A stretch of DNA of 40,080 bases from the NCBI GenBank assembly GCA_903881425.1, contig CAIRTF010000023.1, positions 1-40,080 of the forward strand, in the 5' to 3' direction. Both the position numbers and the translations under genes were made by a program. Each line of letters opens with the position of its first letter. Within the stretch, counting starts at the first letter, position 1. Source of the DNA: an uncultured Chitinophagaceae bacterium (GTDB lineage: Bacteria > Bacteroidota > Bacteroidia > Chitinophagales > Chitinophagaceae). Positions 1 to 7,710 of the stretch are shown one piece after another. The notes under the pieces are model-generated. The model ran no database searches. It was given only the letters and a program-made list of their open reading frames with translations, and had not been told where the DNA came from.

Positions 1-125
1 GTGTGGATGTCTGGGAACATGCTTATTATTTAAAATATCAAAATAAAAGACCGGATTATTTATCAGCTATCTGGAATGTAATCAACTGGAATAAAGTTGC
101 AGAACGTTTTGCTGCAGCGAAATAA
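1..125 (+). CDS. Superoxide dismutase (Fe/Mn family), C-terminal fragment
   Basis: Only the last 40 codons lie in the window, read from base 3. The fragment begins with the Fe/Mn-SOD metal-binding signature DVWEHAYY, whose Asp and His are two of the four metal ligands. It continues with the typical C-terminal helix ending in [15 protein letters not shown]. The enzyme dismutates superoxide to peroxide and oxygen. The rest of the gene lies to the left of the window. The metal (Fe, Mn or cambialistic) cannot be told from this part. A strong hairpin terminator follows 28 bases after the stop. Confidence 0.93.
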   Translation, partial: VDVWEHAYYLKYQNKRPDYLSAIWNVINWNKVAERFAAAK

Positions 126-153
126 TCATCGCTAAAAAATATTACTTTTAAAT

Positions 154-180
154 CCTCTCAATAAATGAGAGGTTTTTTTA
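154..180 (+). terminator. Rho-independent terminator after SOD
   Basis: A 7-bp perfect stem (cctctca 154-160 with tgagagg 166-172) closes a 5-nt loop and is followed by a run of seven T. It lies between the SOD stop and the start of the downstream lipoprotein gene, so the two genes are probably separate transcripts. Confidence 0.85.
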
Positions 181-202
181 TTTCACTAAACAAATACTAC
201 TT

Positions 203-817
203 ATGAAATTTTCTTTCATTACAATACTTGCAATTGTTGCTTTAATAGTAACTTCTTGTCATTCAAAAAAAATTTATGTGGATGCAAAAGGTCATGCCAT
301 AATTGATAAGGATAATAAGACCATTACTTTAAAAGATGGCGGCGGTTCAGAACAAGTAACAGAAACATTCAGCACATCCGGTACATTAAGTTTGAAAATA
401 AAAAAAGAAGATGGCGAAACATCTGTTGATATTGCCGGAGATGGATTGTACTTTTTAAATGCCAAGAACGATACCATCATTGGCAGTTATTTGCATTTTG
501 GTGAGCAGAAAAAAGATTTGGTGGTAACACAAGCTGAAATTTTAAAAAGTATTGATTCATTGCAACAATTAATAGAGAATAAAAATGTTAGTGCTGCAAA
601 TAAAAATTATTTTATTCTTCCTTATCATGCTGCAAAAATTACAGATAATACCAAAGCCATTATTGTTGCGCCTTTTCATCAAATGACATTTCTGGAAAAA
701 GATGGTGATAAAGATCCGGAAGTATATCGCTTTTACAGTATTAAAGAGATCAGAGAAAAAATAGAAAAACAAAAAGCAATGACAGTTGCTCCGGCTGATG
801 AACCGGTAAAGAAATAA
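203..817 (+). CDS. Hypothetical lipoprotein (204 aa)
   Basis: I do not recognise this family. The N-terminus is a lipoprotein signal peptide: a short hydrophobic stretch (residues about 4-17) ending in a lipobox-like VTSC, with Cys19 as the predicted lipidated residue. The mature part is hydrophilic, rich in Lys and Asp, with a short Gly-rich segment (DGGGSEQ) and a predicted helical stretch around EILKSIDSLQQLIENK. The C-terminus is charged. It is probably anchored in the outer or inner membrane facing the periplasm. Its stop lies one base from the convergent yidD stop. Nothing in the context points to a role. Confidence 0.75.
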   Translation: MKFSFITILAIVALIVTSCHSKKIYVDAKGHAIIDKDNKTITLKDGGGSEQVTETFSTSGTLSLKIKKEDGETSVDIAGDGLYFLNAKNDTIIGSYLHFGEQKKDLVVTQAEILKSIDSLQQLIENKNVSAANKNYFILPYHAAKITDNTKAIIVAPFHQMTFLEKDGDKDPEVYRFYSIKEIREKIEKQKAMTVAPADEPVKK

Positions 818-818
818 T

Positions 819-1049
819 TTACGGGACCGGGTCAAACCCACTGCCACCGTTTGGATGACAGGATGCAATGCGCTTTGCTGCCAGCCATCCGCCTTTAAAT
901 AATCCATATTTTTTCATCGCTTCAATGGCATATTGCGAACAGGTTGGTGTGTATCGGCATTTAGGACCGATGTTGGGTGAGATCACATACTGATAAAATT
1001 TGATCAGCAATATAAAAGGGTAACTAAGTATTTGCAATATTATTTTCAT
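819..1049 (-). CDS. yidD: Membrane protein insertion efficiency factor YidD
   Basis: 76 aa, the usual length for YidD. It has an N-terminal amphipathic/hydrophobic helix (residues 3-22) and the family core with the conserved cysteine cluster [14 protein letters not shown] followed by KRIASCHP. YidD is a small inner-membrane-associated protein that assists YidC-dependent insertion of membrane proteins. The gene overlaps the end of rnpA by 26 bases in another frame, the conserved rpmH-rnpA-yidD arrangement. The next gene usual in many bacteria, yidC, is not here. An unrelated convergent lipoprotein gene ends one base away. Confidence 0.95.
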   Translation of the reverse strand: MKIILQILSYPFILLIKFYQYVISPNIGPKCRYTPTCSQYAIEAMKKYGLFKGGWLAAKRIASCHPNGGSGFDPVP

Positions 1050-1431
1050 TCAATGATTTTATCAACTTCGCAATAACAGTCGGCATTTTATTTTGTAACA
1101 AAGAAAACGCCGGAATGGTTTTATCAATAAATAAAAAGAACACTGCTATCTTTTTATTGTTGATTTGAATGAATTCAGTCAAAGGAATTTTATTCAATCG
1201 ATACGCTTCCCGCAATAATCTTTTGATTCTGTTTCTATCCACTGCTTTTTTAAAATGTTTACTGCTTACGCCAACACCTACTTTCATTGGTGCATCCGAT
1301 TCATTATTTACTTCAGCAAAAAATACTTTGACGGGAAAAACTAAAAATGATTTTCCTTTCGTAAACAATGCATCTAATTGTTTACGGCTTTTTAATTTTT
1401 CTGTTGAATTATATGAAAAGGTTTTTGCCAT
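1024..1431 (-). CDS. rnpA: Ribonuclease P protein component
   Basis: 135 aa. This is the protein subunit that binds the RNase P RNA and helps it cleave the 5' leader of pre-tRNA. The diagnostic RNR motif is present as [13 protein letters not shown] (residues 66-78), preceded by [15 protein letters not shown]. The N-terminal part, [18 protein letters not shown], matches the substrate-binding region of the family. The gene sits downstream of rpmH with a hairpin in between, and its 3' end overlaps yidD, so translation of the two is probably coupled. Confidence 0.96.
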   Translation of the reverse strand: MAKTFSYNSTEKLKSRKQLDALFTKGKSFLVFPVKVFFAEVNNESDAPMKVGVGVSSKHFKKAVDRNRIKRLLREAYRLNKIPLTEFIQINNKKIAVFFLFIDKTIPAFSLLQNKMPTVIAKLIKSLNENNIANT

Positions 1432-1439
1432 TATCTGTT

Positions 1440-1473
1440 AAAACTAAAAAAGCCCCATCAAAAAGATGAGGCT
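1440..1473 (-). terminator. Terminator or attenuator between rpmH and rnpA
   Basis: Read on the minus strand, AGCCTCATC pairs with GATGGGGCT (one G-U wobble) around a 5-nt loop (1460-1464), followed by a T-rich tail (TTTTTTAG). It lies 39 bases after the rpmH stop and only about 10-20 bases before the rnpA start. It would either end the rpmH transcript or let only part of transcription into rnpA-yidD. Confidence 0.75.
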
Positions 1474-1511
1474 AAATTATATTAAACAACGGATTTACCG
1501 TTTGGATGATT

Positions 1512-1667
1512 TTACTTCAATCCTTTTTCGTCGGAAATGGTTAATTTCTTGCGACCTTTCTTTCTGCGGCTGGCCAATACTTTACGACCATTGGCAGTTT
1601 GCATACGCTTACGAAAACCGTGTACTGTTTTACGGCGGCGTTTATGCGGTTGAAATGTACGTTTCAT
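1512..1667 (-). CDS. rpmH: 50S ribosomal protein L34
   Basis: 51 aa, a very basic protein that begins [18 protein letters not shown] and contains the L34 core [17 protein letters not shown], then a short acidic tail ISDEKGLK typical of Bacteroidota L34. It is a component of the large ribosomal subunit. The ATG at 1665-1667 gives the canonical N-terminus. The leader upstream is about 85 nt and is preceded by a good Bacteroidota -7 element. The gene comes first in the rpmH-rnpA-yidD cluster; dnaA is not adjacent. Confidence 0.97.
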   Translation of the reverse strand: MKRTFQPHKRRRKTVHGFRKRMQTANGRKVLASRRKKGRKKLTISDEKGLK

Positions 1668-1751
1668 AATTAATAAGTTTTACTACCCAACAATATTTTT
1701 ATTTCAACTTCAACGGTGGTCACCATACCACTCAGTTTTGTGAAAGGACGG

Positions 1752-1759
1752 CAAAGGTA
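1752..1759 (-). promoter_or_regulatory. Candidate promoter -7 box for rpmH
   Basis: The minus strand reads TACCTTTG, an exact match to the Bacteroidota -7 consensus TAnnTTTG. A TTTC, a weak -33 candidate, lies 20 bases upstream (1780-1783). Transcription would start near 1747, giving a leader of about 80 nt before the L34 start codon. Confidence 0.55.
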
Positions 1760-1843
1760 AGGGCTGGCAGCTAAAATGTGAAACATTTAGAGAAGTTTTT
1801 TGAGCCAATCGCTAAAACGCTGACCTGGCTTGGATGGAGCCTG

Positions 1844-1862
1844 TCCCGAATTCATTTCGGGA
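1844..1862. repeat. Short palindrome, probable dispersed intergenic repeat
   Basis: A 7-bp perfect inverted repeat (tcccgaa / ttcggga) with a 5-nt loop ttcat sits 25 bases beyond the murI stop in the intergenic region. There is no T-run on either side, so it is not a standard terminator. I see only one copy in this window. From memory, similar palindromes recur in the intergenic DNA of related genomes, but that cannot be tested here. Confidence 0.5.
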
Positions 1863-1886
1863 TCGCACACTTCAGCTTAATTTTCT

Positions 1887-2720
1887 CTATTCAGCAAGTA
1901 AATCTAAGTGCTTTGATACTACTTTTTTGCCAAAAAAATAGGCGGCATGATTGTCAAAGTCAGCCGTTGAATCCGTAGTAAAAAAATCAATTTTACCTTC
2001 TTTCAAACAATTATTTTCTATTTCAGGATGACGTTGCAAGTAATTTCCTAAACTCTTGGCAACAATCTCTCCCTGCGAAATAATTTTTGTATGTGCAGGT
2101 ATATATTCTTTTATTTTATCTGTCAACAATGGATAATGGGTACAGGCCAATAAAATAGTATCGATTGCAGTAGATTGATTTAATAAAGCATCCACATATT
2201 CTTTCACAAAAAAATCAGCACCTTCTGAATGATGTTCATTGTTCTCTATCAATGGCACCCACATCGGGCATGCTTGCTGAAATACCTTTATATCAGGAAA
2301 GAATTTTTCTAATTCAATCAAATAAGAATTGGATTGAATTGTTCCTGTTGTACCGAGAATGCCGATTTTTTTTGTTTGAGAATAATTACCGATCACCTCT
2401 GTTGTTGGGCGAATAACACCCAATACTCTTTTTGATGGACCGATTTTATTTAAATCGTTTTGTTGTATGGTTCGTAAAGCTTTTGCTGATGCGGTGTTAC
2501 AAGCTAATATCACTAATGGACAACCTTGTTCAAAAAACCATTTCACACATTGTAATGTGTATTGATATACTGTTTCAAAACTTCTATTACCATAAGGTGC
2601 TCTTGCATTATCACCTAAATACAAATAATTGTATTGCGGCAATTGATGCACTATTTCTTTTAAAACAGTTAATCCACCATAACCGCTATCAAAAATACCA
2701 ATGGCGCCTTTTGTTTGCAT
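1887..2720 (-). CDS. murI: Glutamate racemase
   Basis: 277 aa. It converts L-glutamate to D-glutamate for the peptidoglycan stem peptide in the cytoplasm. The N-terminal substrate motif GIFDSGYGGL is at residues 8-17 and DNARAPYG at 37-44. The two catalytic cysteines are Cys74 in ACNTASA and Cys193 in ACTHYPLL. Length and motif spacing are normal. It follows the bamA-ompH-ompH block, but a stable hairpin lies just before its start, so it may have its own promoter or be expressed by read-through. Confidence 0.97.
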   Translation of the reverse strand: MQTKGAIGIFDSGYGGLTVLKEIVHQLPQYNYLYLGDNARAPYGNRSFETVYQYTLQCVKWFFEQGCPLVILACNTASAKALRTIQQNDLNKIGPSKRVLGVIRPTTEVIGNYSQTKKIGILGTTGTIQSNSYLIELEKFFPDIKVFQQACPMWVPLIENNEHHSEGADFFVKEYVDALLNQSTAIDTILLACTHYPLLTDKIKEYIPAHTKIISQGEIVAKSLGNYLQRHPEIENNCLKEGKIDFFTTDSTADFDNHAAYFFGKKVVSKHLDLLAE

Positions 2721-2733
2721 ATATCAAAAATAA

Positions 2734-2760
2734 GAAGCACCGCATGTAATGCAGTGCTTC
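2734..2760 (-). terminator. Hairpin terminator after the distal OmpH gene
   Basis: The RNA of the minus strand folds into GAAGCAC-U-GCAU / AUGC-G-GUGCUUC, a 12-bp stem with one G-U pair and a 3-nt loop, followed by UUAUUUUU. It lies between the stop of the 210-aa OmpH gene and the murI start 14 bases away. The U tract is interrupted, so termination may be partial. Confidence 0.7.
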
Positions 2761-2785
2761 AGTAAAAATATATTTATCAAATCTA

Positions 2786-3418
2786 TTAATGTTTAACCGG
2801 GGTCTTAGCAGGAGTATTGCCACCGGCAGGTTTTGCTGCTGGAGCACCGCTTGATAAGCCTTGTGCCTTTAAAGCATCTTCTACTTCCTGTGGTAATTTC
2901 AATCCTAATTTTTTAGCAACTTTAATAGTAATATTATCAGCTAAAGCAGGTTGAAAATAAGGATGCACCGCATCTTGCTTTAATACCCATGTATATTTTT
3001 GTTCAGCTACAACTTCTTGAAAGGCATTGAATATTTTTTCCAAATATGGTTTTAAATATTCTTGTTGTTTAGCCTGATACATTTGTTGTTGTGATTGCTG
3101 CCAGTTAACTAAGATTGCTCTCAATTTAGTTACTTCATCAATTCTTACTTTTTTGATAGAAGGAGATAAAGTTCCTTTAGCACTGTCTGCTTTCAATAAG
3201 CTGTCTTTGTATTGATAGTCAGCCAATGTAACTTCATATTGTGGTTGTAAAGAATCCTTCACGTATTTCTGCATTAAAGTATCAACCTTGGTAATACCAG
3301 GAATTAAACTCAACACATCGTTTTCGTCAAAGATGCCTATTTTAACCTGCGCCTGTGTGTTATTGGTAAATAAAAGGCTTGCTGCAAAAGCCACACACAC
3401 TACTAAAATTTTCTTCAT
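2786..3418 (-). CDS. OmpH/Skp-family periplasmic chaperone (distal copy)
   Basis: 210 aa. A signal peptide (about residues 1-23, ending NTQAQ) is followed by a charged, mostly helical OmpH/Skp body that should form the coiled-coil tentacles used to hold unfolded outer-membrane proteins. The C-terminus is an unusual Ala/Pro/Lys/Gly-rich low-complexity tail (APAAKPAGG, NTPAKTPVKH). It is the second of two adjacent OmpH genes directly downstream of bamA, the usual Bacteroidota arrangement, which supports a role in delivering substrates to the BAM complex. Confidence 0.9.
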   Translation of the reverse strand: MKKILVVCVAFAASLLFTNNTQAQVKIGIFDENDVLSLIPGITKVDTLMQKYVKDSLQPQYEVTLADYQYKDSLLKADSAKGTLSPSIKKVRIDEVTKLRAILVNWQQSQQQMYQAKQQEYLKPYLEKIFNAFQEVVAEQKYTWVLKQDAVHPYFQPALADNITIKVAKKLGLKLPQEVEDALKAQGLSSGAPAAKPAGGNTPAKTPVKH

Positions 3419-3446
3419 TGTTTTTATTTTATGGTTTGTTGGTTTT

Positions 3447-3962
3447 TTAAATTTTAATCCCGAGTTCTTTTAATACTTCATCGCTTTTATCCAGTTTCGG
3501 GTCGGCAAATATAATGGTAATTCCTTCACTTTTATCCAATACAAAATCATAAGCATGGGCCACGGCAATTCTTTGAATCGCATTGTAAACTTTATCCTGT
3601 ATGGGTTTCACTAATTTTTGTCTTTCTTTAAATACGTCACCTTCATAGCCAAAACGTTTTTTTTGAAACTCTCTTACTTCTTTTTCTTTATTAAATAATT
3701 CCAACTCTCTTTTTCTTTTCAATTCATCGCTTAGCATAAATTGTTCTGCATCATAACTTTTATACAATTGATCCAACGCAGATTGTTTATCATCAATTTC
3801 TTTTTGCCATTGTTCACTTAACAACTGTATTTTTTTATCGGCGTCTTTATATTCCGGCATTTTATCCAGAATATATTTTGTATCGATGATGGCATAACGC
3901 TGTGCATTAACGCTAAATGCTGAAAGCATAATGCCCAATACAATTAAAAATATTTTTTTCAT
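3447..3962 (-). CDS. OmpH/Skp-family periplasmic chaperone (proximal copy)
   Basis: 171 aa, close to the standard Skp length. It has a cleavable signal peptide (residues 1-20, ending VNAQ), then the OmpH start RYAIIDTKYILDKMPEY and a long charged helical hairpin region rich in Lys, Glu and Gln (about residues 35-125). The C-terminal strand region reads YDFVLDKSEGITIIFADPK. It lies 24 bases after the bamA stop and 28 bases before the second OmpH copy, so the three genes are one transcription unit for outer-membrane protein assembly. Confidence 0.92.
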   Translation of the reverse strand: MKKIFLIVLGIMLSAFSVNAQRYAIIDTKYILDKMPEYKDADKKIQLLSEQWQKEIDDKQSALDQLYKSYDAEQFMLSDELKRKRELELFNKEKEVREFQKKRFGYEGDVFKERQKLVKPIQDKVYNAIQRIAVAHAYDFVLDKSEGITIIFADPKLDKSDEVLKELGIKI

Positions 3963-3986
3963 GCGGTGTTAGTTTTAAAGATGAAA

Positions 3987-6731
3987 TTATTCCGGCTCAA
4001 AACCTAACATAAATGTAAAGCGTGACATGTCTTTTAATGAAGCACCAGGCGTATATCTATCCAATCCTATACCATAATCAAATCCTAACAAACCGAACAT
4101 AGGTAAAAAGAAACGCATACCCACACCCACTGAACGACGCAAACGGAAAGGATTATATTCTTTAATATTATACCAACCATTGGCAGCTTCGTAAAAAGCT
4201 AATCCATAAATAGTGCTGCTTGGATTTAAACTTAGCGGATATCTTAATTCCAACACATATTTATTGAACATAGTAAAATATTGTGTTGCACCTGATTGAT
4301 CAGGATTTACTTTAGGATCGGATGTTTGATACACCGGATAACCTCTTTGTGCAATAATATCGTAACCAATTAATGCATATTGATTATTCAACCCGGCATC
4401 ACCCAATTGAAAACGTTCAAATGGTGATATTTGCAATTGAGAATTATATCTTCCTAAGAAACCAAATTTGGCTGCTGCTTTCAATACCAATTGCTTTCTT
4501 TCTTCGCCTGTTGGTTTTGTTAATCCAACATACCATTCTGCATTGAAGCGCCATTTGTGATATTCCACCCATTTATATGGATTGCTTTGCTCAACGATCG
4601 ATTTATCAATCAAAGAGAAAGGTGGTGTGAATTGTAAACTTGCAGCAAATGTTGAACCGGTTCTTGGAAATGTTGGAAAGTCAACTGTTGATCTTTGTAT
4701 TCCAACTTTAAAATTAAAATTGTGAGAGAACCCGTTATTGAATCCCGGTAAGGTAACCGGACTGATATAATAATTTACCAAATGATATTGTGTAAAGTTC
4801 ACACCCATTGAAACAGAGAAATAATCATCCGGCCATTTAACTTGTTTTGACAAACTAACACCACCACCGGTTGTCATTAAATAAGAGTTATTAGCAGCAG
4901 AACTTGTGTATGTTCCTGTTCTTGGATCATATGCATTTGCATACTTGGTATTATAAATAGAGAATGATAAAGCGTTTCTATGTTTACCGCCTAACCATGG
5001 CTCTGTGAAAGAGAAATTATAAGAACGAAATGCACGTCCGCTACTTTGTACACGCAAACTTAACTTTTGTCCGTCACCTGTTGGTAAAGGATCCCATCCT
5101 GCTTTATGAAAAATATTTTTGGTAGAAAAATTATTGAATGTAATACCCAATGTTCCGGTTAAACCAATCGCGCCACCATAACCGGCACTTAGCTCTAATT
5201 GATCACTTGATTTTTCTTCAACTTTATAATTGATATCTACTGTTCCATCTTCAGGGTTGGGTATTGGTTGAATGTCAATTTTCTCCTGATTGAAATAATT
5301 TAATTGAGCAATTTCACGCTGAGAACGAACCAATGCTTGTCTGCTGAATTTATCACCCGGAATGGTTCTGATCTCACGTCGAATTACATATTCTTTCGTT
5401 TTTTCATTGCCATAAATTCTAATGTTCTTAATGGTAGCCTGCGGACCTTCCACCATTCTGATCTCGTAATCAATTGTATCATTATATACAGCCGTTTCAA
5501 TAGGATCTGTTCTAAAGAAAAGATAACCATCATCCATATACAATCCACTGATATCGCCGCCTTCAGGCGAACCGCCTTTCCCCAATTTTTTATTCAATAA
5601 CTCCAGGTTATAAATATCTCCTTTATGAATTCCTAAAATAACCGATAATATAGAATCGGTATATTTTGTGTTACCGCGCCATGTAATATTTCCAAAATAA
5701 TATTGATGACCTTCTTTAAATCTGATATCAATATTCAATGCTTTCTTTCCGTTCAACATAACGGGATATACTGCATTCGTATCGATGATGGCATCTCTAT
5801 ATCCCAATGAATTATAGTAGCTGATTAATTTATCCTTGTCTTCTTCATATTTTTTTTCATTGTATTTAGAAGAAGTGAAGAATTTGATACGAGCATACGG
5901 ATCTAATACTTTTTTTGTTTTGCTTGGATATAAATATCCTTTGTCTTTAAGATATTGATCGAATGTATATCTTTTGGGATTGATGAATCCGCCTTTATCG
6001 AAAGTTGGATATAGTGTTAATCTTGATTGCTCTTTGGTTCCCTTCATTTGTTTTTTCAACTGACCATCTTCAACCGTATTACCTTCAAAATTGATATTAT
6101 TGATATGAACTTTTGTTCCTTTATTAACTGTATAAGTTAATGTTAAATAGTTGGAACCGGTGTCTTTTTTTGCATCAATAGCCACTTCTACATTTTGAAA
6201 GCCTTTATCAAAATAAAATTTTCTGATAACATCAACAGATGTTCTGCGCATATTTTCTGTAACTACTCTTCCTTTTACCAATCCTGTTCTGCCAATAAAC
6301 TCCTCAGCTTCTCCTTTCTTTACTCCTTTAAAAAAATAATTTTGTAAACGAGGTCGTTCCTGAACTTCTAATTCCAAATAAATATTTTTCCCTTCTAATT
6401 TGGTAATGAAGATCTTGGCATCGCTGAAATAATTTTGACCCATTAATTTAACAATGGCTTTCGAAAAATTATCGCCGCCGGGAATTCGAATCTCATCGCC
6501 AACACTGATACCTGAAATAGAGATTAACAGATTTTCATCAAAATTTCTGTTGCCGGTTACTTTGATAGCCGCCACCTTATAATTTTTAGGTGTTTTTTGA
6601 TTGAAGATATTAATCAAGTCAGCTTCAATAGAAGTAATGGTAGTGTCTGATTTTTCCTGCGTGTACGCATACGAACCAATAAAACTTGAAACTAATGCCA
6701 GCACTAAAAATTTGTAGAACTTCTTCTGCAT
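3987..6731 (-). CDS. bamA: Outer membrane protein assembly factor BamA
   Basis: 914 aa, the large Bacteroidota form. It has a signal peptide (1-25) and a series of POTRA domains from about residue 50 to 505. The first POTRA begins YKVAAIKVTGNRNFDENLL and the last begins ATIKNIRIYGNEKTKEY. The Omp85 barrel runs from about residue 505 (SDQLELSAGYGG) to the C-terminus. BamA is the central subunit that folds and inserts beta-barrel proteins into the outer membrane. Two OmpH chaperone genes follow at once. The upstream gap of 141 bases holds a possible promoter. Confidence 0.95.
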   Translation of the reverse strand: MQKKFYKFLVLALVSSFIGSYAYTQEKSDTTITSIEADLINIFNQKTPKNYKVAAIKVTGNRNFDENLLISISGISVGDEIRIPGGDNFSKAIVKLMGQNYFSDAKIFITKLEGKNIYLELEVQERPRLQNYFFKGVKKGEAEEFIGRTGLVKGRVVTENMRRTSVDVIRKFYFDKGFQNVEVAIDAKKDTGSNYLTLTYTVNKGTKVHINNINFEGNTVEDGQLKKQMKGTKEQSRLTLYPTFDKGGFINPKRYTFDQYLKDKGYLYPSKTKKVLDPYARIKFFTSSKYNEKKYEEDKDKLISYYNSLGYRDAIIDTNAVYPVMLNGKKALNIDIRFKEGHQYYFGNITWRGNTKYTDSILSVILGIHKGDIYNLELLNKKLGKGGSPEGGDISGLYMDDGYLFFRTDPIETAVYNDTIDYEIRMVEGPQATIKNIRIYGNEKTKEYVIRREIRTIPGDKFSRQALVRSQREIAQLNYFNQEKIDIQPIPNPEDGTVDINYKVEEKSSDQLELSAGYGGAIGLTGTLGITFNNFSTKNIFHKAGWDPLPTGDGQKLSLRVQSSGRAFRSYNFSFTEPWLGGKHRNALSFSIYNTKYANAYDPRTGTYTSSAANNSYLMTTGGGVSLSKQVKWPDDYFSVSMGVNFTQYHLVNYYISPVTLPGFNNGFSHNFNFKVGIQRSTVDFPTFPRTGSTFAASLQFTPPFSLIDKSIVEQSNPYKWVEYHKWRFNAEWYVGLTKPTGEERKQLVLKAAAKFGFLGRYNSQLQISPFERFQLGDAGLNNQYALIGYDIIAQRGYPVYQTSDPKVNPDQSGATQYFTMFNKYVLELRYPLSLNPSSTIYGLAFYEAANGWYNIKEYNPFRLRRSVGVGMRFFLPMFGLLGFDYGIGLDRYTPGASLKDMSRFTFMLGFEPE

Positions 6732-6758
6732 CCGGTTGGTATTTGTAAAAATTGAGGC

Positions 6759-6766
6759 CGAAAGTA
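6759..6766 (-). promoter_or_regulatory. Candidate -7 box for bamA
   Basis: The minus strand reads TACTTTCG, one mismatch from TAnnTTTG, in the 141-base gap upstream of bamA. It predicts a start near 6754 and a leader of about 22 nt. A second partial match (TAATCTTTG, one base too long) lies further upstream near the uppS stop. No clear -33 TTTG is seen, so the call is weak. Confidence 0.35.
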
Positions 6767-6872
6767 TGATATTAAGTTCTTTCAGCAGTTAATTTAGATT
6801 TTAAAAGCGGCAAATTAACGGGAATATTTAAAAGTGTTTGTTAAATAAGGCAAAGATTAGCGTAGATTTTGC

Positions 6873-7649
6873 TTATGCAGGTACTGTTTCTGTCTTTATT
6901 TGGCTGCCGGTTTTACCAAATCTCCTTTCTCGGTTCTGAAAATCAACAATTGCTTCATATAAATTCTCTTTTCTGAAATCGGGCCAACGGGTGTTGGTAA
7001 AATACAATTCGGCATAAGCCAATTGATACAAAAGGAAATTACTGATGCGATATTCGCCGCTGGTGCGGATCATTAATTCCGGGTCAGGTAAATTGCTCGT
7101 TGTTAGATATTGTTGTAATGTATTTTGATCAATTTTTTGTGGGTCTATCTTACCTGCTTTTACATCAATGCCAATATTTTTTACGGCATTAACCAATTCC
7201 CATCTGCTGCTGTAACTCAATGCCATCACAAGGTTTAGCCCGGTATTATGACTGGTCATTTCTAATGCTTCCTGTAATTCTGCTGCAGCATATTCCGGTA
7301 ACATTTTCAAGTCACCAATCACATGAAGTTTTATATTATTTTTATTTAAAACGGGAACTTCTTTTCTAATCGTATCCACCAATAAAGCCATCAATCCATC
7401 TACTTCTTGTTGTGGTCTATCCCAATTTTCGGTACTAAAAGCATATAATGTTAGATAACCGATGCCCAATTCTGCACAACCTTCCACAATATTTCTAACA
7501 CTTTCCACGCCATGAAAGTGACCGTATAATCTTTCCTGACCTTGTTCTTCGGCCCAACGGCCATTTCCATCCATAATGATGGCAATATGCTTTGGTAAGC
7601 GTGATTTATCAATTTGTTCAATGAGTGTCGGCATAACTGTTTCCAACAT
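6873..7649 (-). CDS. uppS: Isoprenyl transferase (undecaprenyl diphosphate synthase)
   Basis: 258 aa. It builds the C55 lipid carrier for peptidoglycan and surface glycans by adding isopentenyl units to farnesyl diphosphate. The catalytic motif IAIIMDGNGRWA has Asp27, followed by the conserved H-x-x-G region (GHFHGVESV). Later blocks YAFSTENWDRP, MALSYSSRWELV and DPELMIRTSGEYRISNFLLYQLAYAELYF are all present. Two ATG codons lie five codons apart. Because a perfect -7 box ends six bases before the first, the second (7634) may be the real start. It lies between bamA and the DUF6089 gene, as in many Bacteroidota. Confidence 0.96.
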   Translation of the reverse strand: MLETVMPTLIEQIDKSRLPKHIAIIMDGNGRWAEEQGQERLYGHFHGVESVRNIVEGCAELGIGYLTLYAFSTENWDRPQQEVDGLMALLVDTIRKEVPVLNKNNIKLHVIGDLKMLPEYAAAELQEALEMTSHNTGLNLVMALSYSSRWELVNAVKNIGIDVKAGKIDPQKIDQNTLQQYLTTSNLPDPELMIRTSGEYRISNFLLYQLAYAELYFTNTRWPDFRKENLYEAIVDFQNRERRFGKTGSQIKTETVPA

Positions 7650-7655
7650 TTACTG

Positions 7656-7663
7656 CAAAAGTA
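7656..7663 (-). promoter_or_regulatory. Candidate -7 box for uppS
   Basis: The minus strand reads TACTTTTG, an exact TAnnTTTG. It ends six bases before the first ATG of uppS, so transcription would start at or next to that ATG. This favours either a near-leaderless message or use of the second ATG at 7634. No strong -33 element is visible. Confidence 0.5.
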
Positions 7664-7710
7664 GTAAAATGCTTTTTGTTAATGACGCTTTTCACTTGTT
7701 TAAGAAAAAT

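Noticed and set aside
1169-1441. 90-aa open frame on the plus strand across rnpA
   Set aside because: It is the antisense shadow of rnpA, whose RNR motif shows that the minus strand is coding.
1466-1669. 67-aa open frame on the plus strand across 1466-1669
   Set aside because: It is antisense to rpmH, whose 51-aa product is a clear L34.
1778-1978. 66-aa open frame in the murI-rpmH gap
   Set aside because: It runs through the palindrome and into antisense murI, and the translation has no recognisable features.
3447-6731. Duplication of the OmpH genes as a recent tandem repeat
   Set aside because: The two OmpH proteins share fold and position but little sequence identity, so this is an old, family-wide arrangement.
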